Source: Oscillospiraceae bacterium
GTDB taxonomy: Bacteria; Bacillota; Clostridia; Oscillospirales; CAG-272
DNA length: 35,572 nt
Reading direction: 5' to 3'
Assembly (NCBI GenBank): GCA_015063585.1
Contig: SVTW01000018.1
Span: 1-35,572, forward strand
The notes below the pieces were generated by a model. It worked only from the letters and a program-made list of their open reading frames with translations. It had not been told where the DNA came from and did no database searches. This document shows positions 15,940 through 25,173 of the stretch, piece after piece (position 1 is the stretch's first letter; each line of letters opens with the position of its first letter). Both the position numbers and the translations under genes were made by a program.

Positions 15940-16818
15940 TTATTTTTTAGGTTCACATACAAATGCCGCGGCTCCCGATCTGCGCAGTGCCTCGCATGCA
16001 GCAGATGCCGCCTCAAGATCACAGAAAACGCCGAACACAGAAGGTCCGCTTCCGCTCATCATGGATCGGATCGCGCCATGCTCGATCATCGTCTGCTTAA
16101 TAGCATTCACAAAGGGCTGTTCATGCGGGACTACTTCCTCAAAAATATTGTAAAATCCGCTACACGCAGGCTCAATTTCATTGTTTTTGATCCGGTCCAC
16201 GATCTGATCGACACGTGAATCATACGGTTCAGCATTTACAAAATGATCGTGGAGAGCGTCCAGCTTTCCATATGCGACCGGAGTGGAGACGCCTTCCCCT
16301 TGGCATGCCACCACAAGCGGACAAGACGGCATGGAAGGAATATCGGTCAAACACTCTCCGATCCCCGTTACAAGCGCCGCTCCGCCCTTGATACAAAACG
16401 GAATATCCGCGCCCATACTTGCGCCGAGCTCGCATAATTCATCGAGGGACAAAGGAGAACCGCAAAGGAGGTTGAGACCGCGCAAAACCGCCGCCGCATC
16501 GGTACTTCCGCCCGCAAGTCCTGCCGCCATCGGAATATGCTTTTCAATCGAAAGGCGCACCTCCCCCCGCCGATCAATGCGTTGCAGATAACGCTCGGCG
16601 GCGCGCCATGCAAGATTGCGGCAATCGGTGGGCATGCGGTCATTCCCTGAAGCGGTAAGCGAGACAGAGGTATGCTCACCCGGATAAAATTCGATGCTGA
16701 CAAGATCGCAAAGCGAAACCGCTTGCATGATGCTCACGATATCATGGTATCCGTTTTCTCGTCTCCCCACAATATTCAGATAAAGATTGATCTTCGCGTT
16801 CGCGCGTTCGATTCTCAT
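15940..16818 (-). CDS. ispE: 4-diphosphocytidyl-2-C-methyl-D-erythritol kinase
   Basis: Phosphorylates CDP-methylerythritol with ATP in the non-mevalonate isoprenoid pathway. The 292-aa GHMP kinase starts MRIERANAKINLYLNIVGRR, with Lys9 matching the catalytic lysine. The ATP loop is PMAAGLAGGSTDA (96-108), the catalytic Asp lies in GADIPF (Asp138), and the C-terminal glycine-rich motif is MMSGSGPSVFGVF. Length is normal for the family. It has its own promoter (16905-16933) facing away from the AI-2E operon. The rest of the pathway is not in the window. Confidence 0.96.
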   Translation of the reverse strand: MRIERANAKINLYLNIVGRRENGYHDIVSIMQAVSLCDLVSIEFYPGEHTSVSLTASGNDRMPTDCRNLAWRAAERYLQRIDRRGEVRLSIEKHIPMAAGLAGGSTDAAAVLRGLNLLCGSPLSLDELCELGASMGADIPFCIKGGAALVTGIGECLTDIPSMPSCPLVVACQGEGVSTPVAYGKLDALHDHFVNAEPYDSRVDQIVDRIKNNEIEPACSGFYNIFEEVVPHEQPFVNAIKQTMIEHGAIRSMMSGSGPSVFGVFCDLEAASAACEALRRSGAAAFVCEPKK

Positions 16819-16904
16819 ATAAAATCCTCGTTTTCCCGACGAAATGCAGAATCACAGGCAAACCTTCCCCGATCAGTCGTCACTCCGCCGATTTTCTGTC
16901 CATT

Positions 16905-16933
16905 ATTGTAGCACACTTTTGATTAAAATGCAA
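16905..16933 (-). promoter_or_regulatory. sigma-A promoter of ispE
   Basis: On the minus strand: -35 TTGCAT (16928-16933), 17-bp spacer, -10 TACAAT (16905-16910) with extended TGTGC. It is divergent from, and 39 bp away from, the promoter of the AI-2E genes. Confidence 0.78.
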
Positions 16934-16972
16934 GAATTCTTTGAAAAGAAAATGAATTTCCTGTAAATTCCC

Positions 16973-17001
16973 TTGACGAATACATTAAAATAGTATAAAA
17001 T
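16973..17001 (+). promoter_or_regulatory. sigma-A promoter of the AI-2E permease operon
   Basis: -35 TTGACG (16973-16978), 17-bp spacer, -10 TAAAAT (16996-17001). The start codon of the first permease is 29 bp downstream. No other promoter was obvious before htpG, so this one may drive the whole run of plus-strand genes to 25.2 kb. Confidence 0.75.
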
Positions 17002-17030
17002 ATAATAAGAAAATAATATGGGAGAGTTCC

Positions 17031-18635
17031 ATGAAAAACCAAGAAAAAAGTTCCGTTCAAAACAAGCTATGGCGGTTGGGGTTGCTCTATCTCGCTCTTT
17101 TCGTCATTTTAATTTGTATCATCAATCTGCATGCGGTAAACCATTGGCTCGGTTGGCTGTTTTCTTTGTTGCGCCCGGTTCTGATCGGTCTTGCGCTTGC
17201 ATATCTGCTCAACCCCCTGTTTCGCTTCTTTGAGCGCCGCGTATTTCACCGTGTACGCTACCAAGCGTTACGCCGCGTGATCTCCTTGACCTGCTCCTAC
17301 GTTCTGATGTTGGTGCTTGTGGCTTCGGTCGTTTTGTTGATCGTTCCGCAGTTGATCGATTCGATTCTTTTGTTTCTCGAAAGCTATAACGAGCATATCT
17401 CGTCCGCAATTGCACAGATCAACTCCATGTTTTCCCATATTAATGCCTTTTTCAAAAATCTGACGGGAAATGAAGGGCTTCTTGAATATCTGGACGAAGC
17501 AAGCATTCGTGAATCTGCCGCTGAATTGTTTATCAATCTCGATAAGCTGAGCACAACCTTGATGAATCTCCTGTCGGATCTTGATATCAAACCGCTTCAA
17601 ACCTTTTTCCAAAATGCGCTGTCGGTTGTTACCGATTCTATTTTCGGTATTTTCGTCTCGATCTATCTCTTAGCTTCAAAGGAAAAGCGCTATACGCAGA
17701 TCATGAAAGTGCGTCGCGCCCTTTTCAGCAATAAAACAAACGAGCGCATCACTCGGTTTTGCACGGTGGCAGACCGCTCCTTCGGCGGTTTTGTAGAGGG
17801 CAAAACGCTGGATTCTTTTCTGGTTGGCATTATTCTCTATATTTTGTTCACGATCTTCCGTATTCCCTACGCGATCATTCTTGCCACCTTCATTGCGATC
17901 ACCAATTTTATTCCCCTGATTGGTCTTTTGATCGGTTCGATTCCCGCTGTGTTCATTCTGTTCCTCACAGCACCCGGAAAGGTCATTCCGTTTTTGCTGA
18001 TCATGCTGGTCATGCAGCAGATCGATATCAACATCATCAGCCCCAAGATCTTAGGAAGCAACACGGGTGTCAGCTCGCTGTGCATCATCATCTCCATTTC
18101 CGTAATGAGCCATTTTTGGGGGCTGCTCGGCATGCTGCTCGCCGTCCCGATCTTCGCAACCGCGTTGGAGCTTTTAGATGAGCATCTCGTATCCTCGCTC
18201 CAAAAGAAGGGACTCCCCTCGGGTCTTGCGAACTACTATGCGCCCGATTCTGCCGTTGACCCTGTGAAAAACGCAGGAATTACCTATAATAACGCGATCC
18301 AACGCTTTGAAAAACGCGCGCATTACGCGCTTGCCAGAAAAGAACAGGGCGAGAAGCCCGACAGAAGTGACCGCATTCTCCTCGCAATGTACAGATTGGC
18401 ACAAAAATATCACATTCTGACCGAAATGAGTGACGAAACCCACGCGCGCTATGCTGCGGAGGAGGCGGTGCTTGCCGCTGAAATGCAATCCGATCTCATG
18501 ATTGCTCGATTGCACGCACAACAGGCAACGGAGGCGTCACATCACAACCAAGAAACCATAGAGATGTCTCAAGCCGCTCCCGAAGCCGCCAACGCTGAAA
18601 CCGAAGGAGGTAACCAAAATGGAAACGATGAATAA
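17031..18635 (+). CDS. AI-2E family permease, first of a tandem pair
   Basis: A 534-aa membrane protein of the AI-2E (UPF0118/YtvI) family. It has two N-terminal membrane segments (about 17-70), a third near 90, a soluble middle part, and a C-terminal cluster with the hallmarks DRSFGGFVEGKTLDS, PYAIILATFIAITNFIPLIG, PGKVIPFLLIM and SPKILGSNTGVSSL. Residues after about 385 form a long charged cytoplasmic tail. Members export varied substrates, and some act as Na+/H+ antiporters; the AI-2 role is not general. GGGAGA lies just upstream of the ATG. Its end overlaps the second copy by 17 bp. Confidence 0.9.
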   Translation: MKNQEKSSVQNKLWRLGLLYLALFVILICIINLHAVNHWLGWLFSLLRPVLIGLALAYLLNPLFRFFERRVFHRVRYQALRRVISLTCSYVLMLVLVASVVLLIVPQLIDSILLFLESYNEHISSAIAQINSMFSHINAFFKNLTGNEGLLEYLDEASIRESAAELFINLDKLSTTLMNLLSDLDIKPLQTFFQNALSVVTDSIFGIFVSIYLLASKEKRYTQIMKVRRALFSNKTNERITRFCTVADRSFGGFVEGKTLDSFLVGIILYILFTIFRIPYAIILATFIAITNFIPLIGLLIGSIPAVFILFLTAPGKVIPFLLIMLVMQQIDINIISPKILGSNTGVSSLCIIISISVMSHFWGLLGMLLAVPIFATALELLDEHLVSSLQKKGLPSGLANYYAPDSAVDPVKNAGITYNNAIQRFEKRAHYALARKEQGEKPDRSDRILLAMYRLAQKYHILTEMSDETHARYAAEEAVLAAEMQSDLMIARLHAQQATEASHHNQETIEMSQAAPEAANAETEGGNQNGNDE

Positions 18636-20262
18636 AACCAAACTGTTTCGCGCCGTTTCGATGTGGATGATTCTTCTGCTGGTTTTGGTCGTAATCTCCA
18701 ACGTAACCCCCATCAACGCGTGGATCAACAGTCTGCTCTATCTGTTTCGTCCCGTTTTGATCGGACTTGTGATTGCTTACCTTGCAAACTCATTTTTCAG
18801 ACTTTATGAAACCCGTTGCTTTGCAAAGATCCGCCCCTTCTCGCTCAAGCGCGGAATCGCACTGTTTTTTACCTACCTCAGCATACTGTTGATTTTTGCG
18901 ATCCTGATCGTTTTGATCGTGCCCCAGCTTCTCAACAGTATTCTTGACTTTATTAACAACGCGGATAAGCACGTAGACAGAACCGTGGGAGAAATCAATA
19001 AGCTGATCGCCACACTGAATACCCGATTCCCATCCGATGATCCCAATGATCCAACCATTGAACCGATCGATGCCGAATGGATCAAAACAAGTGTCGCCGA
19101 CTTCCTCAAATCGGTCAAGCTGGATACGCAAACACTCCTCAATCTTTTAAGCCCTGGCGCCGTAACCTCGATTTTCGGCGTTGCGGAAAGCATTGTGCGG
19201 ATCATTGCCGACATGATTCTCGGACTGTTTATCTCCTTCTATCTTCTCAACACAAAAGAAAAACGATACGCGCAAATTATGAGAATGCGCCGCGCCCTGC
19301 TCTCGGATTCCACAAATGCCATGATAACAAGAATCTGTACCACGGCTGACCGCTCCTTCGGTGGATTCATCAAGGGTAAAATGCTGGACTCCACGATGGT
19401 TGGAATCTTGGTTTATATCGCGATCTCGATTATGGGCGTTCCTTACGCGATCCTGATTGCCGTTATTATCGGAATCACCGATTTTGTTCCCGTGATCGGT
19501 CCTTTTATCGGTGTCATTCCGTCCGCAGTCATTATCCTCTTAACAGATCCCGGAAAGGTCATTCCCTTCCTGCTCTGCATTTTGATCGTTCAACAAATTG
19601 ACGGAAATATCATCGCTCCCAAAATTTTGGGAGAAAACACCGGCGTCAGCTCGCTCTGCGTAATGATCGCAATTACAACGATGGGAGCGCTTTGGGGCTT
19701 GGTTGGAATGGTAATCGGTGTGCCGCTTTTCGCAACGATTTTGGAACTGACAAGCAATTGGCTCAACAAGCGGCTTGAAAAGCGTGGACTTACACCACCC
19801 CCGAATGATGAGGACGATGCACCTGAGGTCGCCGGATCGGAAGCCGAGGAAAATATGATCCAACGAATCCAGAAAAAATTTGCGATTCGCGACCGCGCTC
19901 ACGTAATTGGCGGAAAGGGGTCGCTTACCGCATTGGAGCATCTTCAGATCGACTCTTTCCGATTGCTTCATAAATATCAGGTGGACACCCAAAAGCCCGA
20001 CGTGCTTCCCTCCGACTTTGTAGAAGAAGAAATCGCCTTGACCGAAGCGGCAATTGAACAGGTGGAGGAGGAGATTGCGGCTGAGGAAGCTGAAGAAGCC
20101 GAAAAAGCCGAGGCAGCTATTCAAAATGAAACACCTGACGCTATAAGCTCCGATTCCATTAAAGAAAATGAGGAAAATACGGTGCAGAATCCGCGCCGAG
20201 ATGCGAATGAAACCGCTGAAAACAATTCCTCAAATTCCAATTTCATTGATACAGTCGAATAA
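18619..20262 (+). CDS. AI-2E family permease, second of a tandem pair
   Basis: A 547-aa paralogue of the preceding gene, with the same order of membrane segments and motifs: DRSFGGFIKGKMLDS, PYAILIAVIIGITDFVPVIG, PGKVIPFLLCI and APKILGENTGVSSL. It too ends in a long hydrophilic tail (from about residue 390), here very acidic (VEEEIAAEEAEEAEKAEA). GGAGG lies 8 nt before the ATG inside the end of the first copy, so the two are translationally coupled and may work as a heteromer. The tails differ more than the membrane parts. Substrate unknown. Confidence 0.9.
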   Translation: METMNKTKLFRAVSMWMILLLVLVVISNVTPINAWINSLLYLFRPVLIGLVIAYLANSFFRLYETRCFAKIRPFSLKRGIALFFTYLSILLIFAILIVLIVPQLLNSILDFINNADKHVDRTVGEINKLIATLNTRFPSDDPNDPTIEPIDAEWIKTSVADFLKSVKLDTQTLLNLLSPGAVTSIFGVAESIVRIIADMILGLFISFYLLNTKEKRYAQIMRMRRALLSDSTNAMITRICTTADRSFGGFIKGKMLDSTMVGILVYIAISIMGVPYAILIAVIIGITDFVPVIGPFIGVIPSAVIILLTDPGKVIPFLLCILIVQQIDGNIIAPKILGENTGVSSLCVMIAITTMGALWGLVGMVIGVPLFATILELTSNWLNKRLEKRGLTPPPNDEDDAPEVAGSEAEENMIQRIQKKFAIRDRAHVIGGKGSLTALEHLQIDSFRLLHKYQVDTQKPDVLPSDFVEEEIALTEAAIEQVEEEIAAEEAEEAEKAEAAIQNETPDAISSDSIKENEENTVQNPRRDANETAENNSSNSNFIDTVE

Positions 20263-20297
20263 AAACAATTCATTTTATAAACCCCAAGGAGAAAACA

Positions 20298-22157
20298 ATG
20301 AATAACAACATCAAAAAGGGGGGAATTTCGGTTCAAACCGAGCATATATTCCCCGTAATTAAAAAATGGCTTTACTCGGAAAAGGATATTTTCCTGCGTG
20401 AGATTGTGTCCAATGCTTCGGATGCCGTGACAAAGCTTCGCCGGCTTGCTTCTCTCGGTCAGTACGACAACGGACATGATGAATCCTACCGCATTGACGT
20501 TATTTTGGATAAGGAAGCCAAAACGCTTACCGTTTCCGATAACGGTATTGGTATGACTGCCGATGAGCTCGATCGCTATATCTGCCGCATCGCGCTTTCG
20601 GGTGCGTTGGAATTTATCGAAAAGTATGAGGGCGAGAACGCAAACAACGGAATTATCGGACACTTTGGACTTGGATTCTATTCCTCCTTTATGGTAAGTG
20701 ACACCGTGGAGTTGATCACGCGCTCTTATACGGAAGAAACGGCGCTCCGTTGGGTATGCACGGCTGACGGCAACTATGAAACCTCTGCCACCGAGCGCGA
20801 TTGCCACGGAACGTCGGTAATTATGCATATCTCAGATGAGGAAGCGGCATATCTTGAAAAATACAAGATCGAGGAGATCCTTGAAAAATACTGCGCATTT
20901 ATGCCGGTTGATATCTATTTCCAAGCAGTTGGTGAAACATCGGAAGAAGAAAAAGAGACCGATCAGGCTGTCGCGCCCGCTGAGCCCAAGCCGATCAACG
21001 ATACCACTCCGCTTTGGCTGAAAAATCCGTCGGATTGCACGCCCGAGGAATACAAGGAATTTTACCGCAAGGTTTTCCATGATTTCCGTGAGCCCCTGTT
21101 TTGGATCCATGTAAACGCGGATTATCCGCTTAATTTCCGCGGCATTCTTTATTTTCCGAAGCTTGCAAACGAATACGAGTCGATAGAGGGACAAGTCAAG
21201 CTTTACTACAATCAAGTTTTTGTTGCCGACAATATCAAAGAGGTAATTCCCGAATATCTTCTTATGCTCAAGGGTGTTCTGGATTGCCCCGAATTGCCGC
21301 TTAACGTATCGCGCAGTTATCTGCAAAATAACACCTACGTTTCCAAGGTATCGGCTCATATCGTAAAAAAGGTGGCTGACAAGCTGAACAGCCTGTGCAA
21401 TACCGCGCGCGAGGAATATGAGAAGGTTTGGGGCGATATCCGCACCTTTGTTGAATATGCCTGCATGCGTGACCGCAAATTTTATGACCGCGTGAAGGAT
21501 TCCCTCCTGCTCGAATTGACCGACGGCTCCTTCACCACCGTTTCGGATTACCTTGCGGACGCAAAAGAAACACATGAAAACACCGTATATTACACCTCCG
21601 ATATGGCAGCTCAGGCACAGTACGTTTCCATGTTTGCCGCACAGGGAATCAAAATTGCGGTATTTGAAAAACAGCTTGACGTTCAATTCCTCTCAATGGT
21701 GGAGGGATATAACAGCGACGTCAAATACGTCCGCATTGATGCCGACGTTGCCTCGGCTCTCAAAAGCGGAGATGCCGCCGTTGAAGACGCAGAACTGACG
21801 GCTCTCTTCCAAAAGGTTTCGGGAAATGAAAAGCTCAAGGTGGTATTCCACGCGCTCAAGGACGAATCGGTTCCGCTCCTGCTGACCGTTTCCGAAGAAT
21901 CGCGTCGCATGGAGGAAATGATGAAAATGTACGCGATGGCAGGCATGATGGGCATGAATTCCTTCCCGCAAGACGAAACGCTTACCGTTAACACCTCCTC
22001 CGCGCTGATCCAAAAGCTTGGCACCATGGAGGACGCAAAGCGCGAACAAACAGCCGCTTACCTTTATCAGCTCACCCTGCTCTCTCAACGCAAGCTGACC
22101 GCTGATGAGCTTCAAAAATTTTTGCGCGATAGCTACGCAATCGTTTATCTGATCTGA
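20298..22157 (+). CDS. htpG: molecular chaperone HtpG (Hsp90)
   Basis: ATP-dependent chaperone of the cytosol. The 619-aa protein has the GHKL ATPase domain first: REIVSNASDA (Glu35, Asn39), SDNGIGMTADEL (Asp81), and GHFGLGFYSS (121-130). The middle domain contains LNVSRSYLQNN with the catalytic-loop arginine, and the C-terminal dimerisation domain follows, with a methionine-rich EMMKMYAMAGMMGM helix. Length is normal. AAGGAG lies upstream of the ATG. It begins 35 nt after the second permease and is followed after 5 nt by the PDT-like gene. Confidence 0.97.
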   Translation: MNNNIKKGGISVQTEHIFPVIKKWLYSEKDIFLREIVSNASDAVTKLRRLASLGQYDNGHDESYRIDVILDKEAKTLTVSDNGIGMTADELDRYICRIALSGALEFIEKYEGENANNGIIGHFGLGFYSSFMVSDTVELITRSYTEETALRWVCTADGNYETSATERDCHGTSVIMHISDEEAAYLEKYKIEEILEKYCAFMPVDIYFQAVGETSEEEKETDQAVAPAEPKPINDTTPLWLKNPSDCTPEEYKEFYRKVFHDFREPLFWIHVNADYPLNFRGILYFPKLANEYESIEGQVKLYYNQVFVADNIKEVIPEYLLMLKGVLDCPELPLNVSRSYLQNNTYVSKVSAHIVKKVADKLNSLCNTAREEYEKVWGDIRTFVEYACMRDRKFYDRVKDSLLLELTDGSFTTVSDYLADAKETHENTVYYTSDMAAQAQYVSMFAAQGIKIAVFEKQLDVQFLSMVEGYNSDVKYVRIDADVASALKSGDAAVEDAELTALFQKVSGNEKLKVVFHALKDESVPLLLTVSEESRRMEEMMKMYAMAGMMGMNSFPQDETLTVNTSSALIQKLGTMEDAKREQTAAYLYQLTLLSQRKLTADELQKFLRDSYAIVYLI

Positions 22158-22162
22158 TTTCT

Positions 22163-23095
22163 ATGATAGAAGATCTGCGAAATTATTCTCCCGAGGATAT
22201 TATCAGTGCAAATCTGAGAGAAACGGGAGCAAGAGCCGCTATGCTCAACGAGCAAGAACGGGCACATCTGCGTGAGCTTGCGGCAGAGCTTGTAAAAGGC
22301 GCAGAAAATTTACAAGAGCTCGTTTCCTCCCTGCCAGACCTTCTCCCTTCCGATATTTTCGGTGAATCGCAAAGGGCGTATCTGCCACGCAACACGCTTC
22401 GTCGGCTCACGTTTTGCCGTGAACTGAAATTGCTGTTCAATGCCGATCAAAAAGAGTTTTCCGAGCAGTTTCTCTCGGACACGGACGGGGACGTCCCTAC
22501 CTTTGATCGGATCGCATACCAGCGAAGCAGCTATGCCGACACAGCTTATCTGCAATTTGCCACGCTCCTGCGGGATCCGCGCGCGGTATATACGCACAGC
22601 TTTCCTGCCGCTTGCGAGGAGATCTATAACGAATTGTGCGAATACTGCATTCTTCCTTTGGAAAATTCCTCCGAAGGTCCTCTGAATACCTTTGCGCGCC
22701 TGATCGACCGCTTTGGGCTGCGCATTGCTGCAACAACCGATGTAACCGCAAACGACGGAACACGTACCACCTGCTTTGCGCTTCTGCGCCGCACGGTCTT
22801 TCCCTTACTCGGTGCGCGTGATCGCGCGCATTTTCTGGAAATTGCAATTCCGTCCGATCCCTCGGATTCCCTTGCCGCGGTACTGCTGGCGGCACAGCTT
22901 TGCGAGGTGAAGCTATGCAAGGTCAACACGAGACAATCGCCCAATGACGGCCGTCTCGTCGCGCACGCGATCTTTCAGGCATCGGATGAACAGCTCGCAG
23001 ATCTGATGCTGTATCTGGCAACCGACCCGATCGAATATGAAACGGTTGGATTGTATTCCCATGTTTCCGAAAAAACAACCCAATCAAGACGATAA
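22163..23095 (+). CDS. prephenate dehydratase-like protein (PDT plus ACT domains), probably not catalytic
   Basis: A 310-aa protein of no assigned family in my reading, but its middle follows the prephenate dehydratase pattern: RIAYQRSSYADTAYLQF (116-132), a SFPAACEEI step, then ILPLENSSEGPLN (163-175), matching the PIENSxxG motif. An ACT-like region follows at about 215-285. The catalytic TRF motif is not clear: the aligned stretch reads TTCF (202-205), with Cys where the arginine should be. The first 110 residues are a helical extension unlike chorismate mutase. It may be a ligand-binding relative that senses an aromatic amino acid or precursor. It begins 5 nt after htpG. Confidence 0.65.
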   Translation: MIEDLRNYSPEDIISANLRETGARAAMLNEQERAHLRELAAELVKGAENLQELVSSLPDLLPSDIFGESQRAYLPRNTLRRLTFCRELKLLFNADQKEFSEQFLSDTDGDVPTFDRIAYQRSSYADTAYLQFATLLRDPRAVYTHSFPAACEEIYNELCEYCILPLENSSEGPLNTFARLIDRFGLRIAATTDVTANDGTRTTCFALLRRTVFPLLGARDRAHFLEIAIPSDPSDSLAAVLLAAQLCEVKLCKVNTRQSPNDGRLVAHAIFQASDEQLADLMLYLATDPIEYETVGLYSHVSEKTTQSRR

Positions 23096-23114
23096 AAAAG
23101 AAAGGAATTAGAAA

Positions 23115-23369
23115 ATGGAACGCTTTACTTACCAAACAAAAGGAGTTTGCTCTCGCGCGATCGAGATTGAAATTGAGGACGGCATTGTTGTTTGCGTAAA
23201 ATATCAGGGCGGTTGCTCGGGAAATACACAGGGTGTTGCCGCACTTGTTCGCGGAATGTCGGTTACCGATGCGATCGAACGGCTTTCCGGCATTCGTTGC
23301 GGCATGAAAAGCACCTCGTGCCCCGATCAGCTCGCAACCGCGCTTCGTGAATATCTTGCGAATAAATAA
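23115..23369 (+). CDS. TIGR03905 family TSCPD domain protein
   Basis: An 84-aa protein with the TSCPD motif at residues 67-71 (STSCPDQLA) and further cysteines at 12, 34 and 62 that could make a metal or Fe-S site. TSCPD domains also occur at the C-terminus of some class II ribonucleotide reductases; the free-standing form is common in Clostridia and its role is unknown. AAGGAAT is upstream of the ATG, and the gene lies 19 nt after the PDT-like gene in the same operon. Confidence 0.9.
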   Translation: MERFTYQTKGVCSRAIEIEIEDGIVVCVKYQGGCSGNTQGVAALVRGMSVTDAIERLSGIRCGMKSTSCPDQLATALREYLANK

Positions 23370-23432
23370 CATATTCTATTTTCAGAAAACTTACAAGTAT
23401 CTATTATAAAATCTATGGAGGAATATCTAACC

Positions 23433-25154
23433 ATGAGCATTTTTATGGAAAACTATGAAAAATGGCTGTCTGCCAACGCACTTTCAAAGGAAGAAAAAGC
23501 TGAGCTGGAAGCCATTCGCGAAAATGAAACAGAGATTGCTTTGCGTTTTTCCTCAGGTCTTTCTTTTGGAACCGCGGGCTTGCGCGGAACCATGAAAACA
23601 GGAATGAATGCCATGAACCGCCACACGGTTGCGCACGCAACGCAGGGTCTTGCCAATTTGATTCGGAAGGAAAACTGTGCGGAGCGAGGCGTTGCCGTTG
23701 CATACGACAGCCGCAATAACTCGGCACTTTTCGCAAAAACTGCCGCATCGGTGCTTGCCGCGAACCGGATCCGCGTGTATCTGTTTGACGGACTTCGTCC
23801 TACCCCCGAGCTTTCCTTTGCACTGCGTGAACTGAACTGTGTTGCGGGCATCAATATCACCGCATCGCACAACCCCAAGGAGTATAATGGATACAAGGCA
23901 TATTGGGAGGACGGCGCACAGCTTCCGCCCGAGCACGCGGACACGGTTTCGGCAGAGATCCGAAGCCTTGACATTTTCCGAGACGTGAAAACAACCGATT
24001 TGGACGAAGCGATCCAAAACGGGCTTGTAACCATGATCGGAGAAGATATGGACGAAAAATACCTGCAACAGGTATTGGCACAGGCAGTAAACCCCGAAGC
24101 GGTGAAAAAAGTTGCAGATGAATTAAAGATCGTCTATTCCCCTCTGCACGGAGCAGGTCATAAGCTCGTTCCCGAGGTGATGCGCCGCATCGGACTGAAG
24201 CATCTGTACACCGTTGACGAACAAATGGTAATTGACGGAAACTTCCCCACCGTGAAAAAGCCCAATCCCGAGTATCCCGACGTTTTCACGCTTGGAATTG
24301 CGCTTGCAAACCGCGTTGGTTCCGACCTGATCGTTGCAACCGACCCCGACGCAGACCGCGTTGGTGTTATGGCACGTAAGTCGGACGGCACCTTCACCAC
24401 GATCACGGGAAATCAGATGGGCGCTTTGCTGATTGATTATATTATTACGGCATACCGTGAAACCGATACCATGCCGAAAAATCCTTATGCGGTGAAAAGC
24501 ATCGTTACAAGTGAACTGGCAGGAAAGATCTGTGCCGCAAACGGTATTAAGATGCACAACGTGCTCACGGGCTTCAAATTTATCGGTGAAGTGATTAAAA
24601 ACTATGAAAAGAGCGGCGACGGAAGCTTCCTCTTTGGTTTTGAGGAAAGCTACGGATATCTCAAAGGCACTTACGCGCGCGATAAGGACGCGGTAGTTGC
24701 TTCGATGCTCATTTGCGAAATGACCGCATATTATCGTGCAAAAGGCATGACCCTTTCCGAAGCACTTTCCGCGCTCTTTGAAAAATACGGTTTTTGCTAT
24801 GAAACCAACGTTGAGATCTATATGGAGGGCTTGGAAGGTCCTGCAAAGATGGCGGCACTTATGGACCGTCTGCGCAAAAATCCGCCCACACAATTCGGAA
24901 ATGAGCCTGTCACCCTCGTTGGAGATTATCTGACGGGAATCATCACCGAAAACGGTAAGACATCGCCAACGGGACTCCCGAAATCGAACGTACTGTATTA
25001 CCGTATGCAATGCGGAGACGTGATCGTAGCGCGTCCTTCGGGAACCGAACCGAAGATCAAATTCTATTATATGCTTGAGGCCGAGGATCTGGATACCGCC
25101 AAAAAGAAATGCGCGGCATATCAAGAAACGCTCAACGCAATTGCAAACGCATAA
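23433..25154 (+). CDS. phospho-sugar mutase (alpha-phosphoglucomutase type)
   Basis: Interconverts hexose 1- and 6-phosphates, most likely glucose, feeding UDP-glucose and cell-envelope synthesis. The 573-aa protein has the four classic parts: phosphoserine loop TASHNPKEYNGYK (Ser145), Mg2+ loop DPDADRVG (304-311), sugar-binding FGFEESYGY (about 402-410), and phosphate-binding RPSGTEPKIKF (534-544). The start chosen is the ATG at 23433, 11 nt after GGAGG; an in-frame ATG at 23415 has no ribosome site and contains that GGAGG itself. The family resembles Bacillus PgcA, but mannose or glucosamine substrates cannot be excluded. A strong terminator follows. Confidence 0.93.
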   Translation: MSIFMENYEKWLSANALSKEEKAELEAIRENETEIALRFSSGLSFGTAGLRGTMKTGMNAMNRHTVAHATQGLANLIRKENCAERGVAVAYDSRNNSALFAKTAASVLAANRIRVYLFDGLRPTPELSFALRELNCVAGINITASHNPKEYNGYKAYWEDGAQLPPEHADTVSAEIRSLDIFRDVKTTDLDEAIQNGLVTMIGEDMDEKYLQQVLAQAVNPEAVKKVADELKIVYSPLHGAGHKLVPEVMRRIGLKHLYTVDEQMVIDGNFPTVKKPNPEYPDVFTLGIALANRVGSDLIVATDPDADRVGVMARKSDGTFTTITGNQMGALLIDYIITAYRETDTMPKNPYAVKSIVTSELAGKICAANGIKMHNVLTGFKFIGEVIKNYEKSGDGSFLFGFEESYGYLKGTYARDKDAVVASMLICEMTAYYRAKGMTLSEALSALFEKYGFCYETNVEIYMEGLEGPAKMAALMDRLRKNPPTQFGNEPVTLVGDYLTGIITENGKTSPTGLPKSNVLYYRMQCGDVIVARPSGTEPKIKFYYMLEAEDLDTAKKKCAAYQETLNAIANA

Positions 25155-25169
25155 CTCATATTTTATATC
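25141..25169 (+). promoter_or_regulatory. possible mgtE promoter inside the end of the mutase gene
   Basis: -35 TTGCAA (25141-25146), 17-bp spacer, -10 TATATC (25164-25169). If used, transcription would begin almost exactly at the first base of the hairpin at 25174. The -10 is not consensus, so this is tentative. Confidence 0.4.
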
Positions 25170-25173
25170 ATCA

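Noticed and set aside
17031-20262. Reading the AI-2E proteins as autoinducer-2 exporters
   Set aside because: The family name is historical; most members are not shown to move AI-2, and no luxS or lsr gene is in the window.
20832-21686. Open frame of 284 codons on the minus strand opposite htpG
   Set aside because: Shadow of htpG, which is full length with all Hsp90 motifs.
23415-23432. In-frame ATG as start of the phospho-sugar mutase
   Set aside because: It has no ribosome site, and its own codons contain the GGAGG that serves the ATG at 23433.
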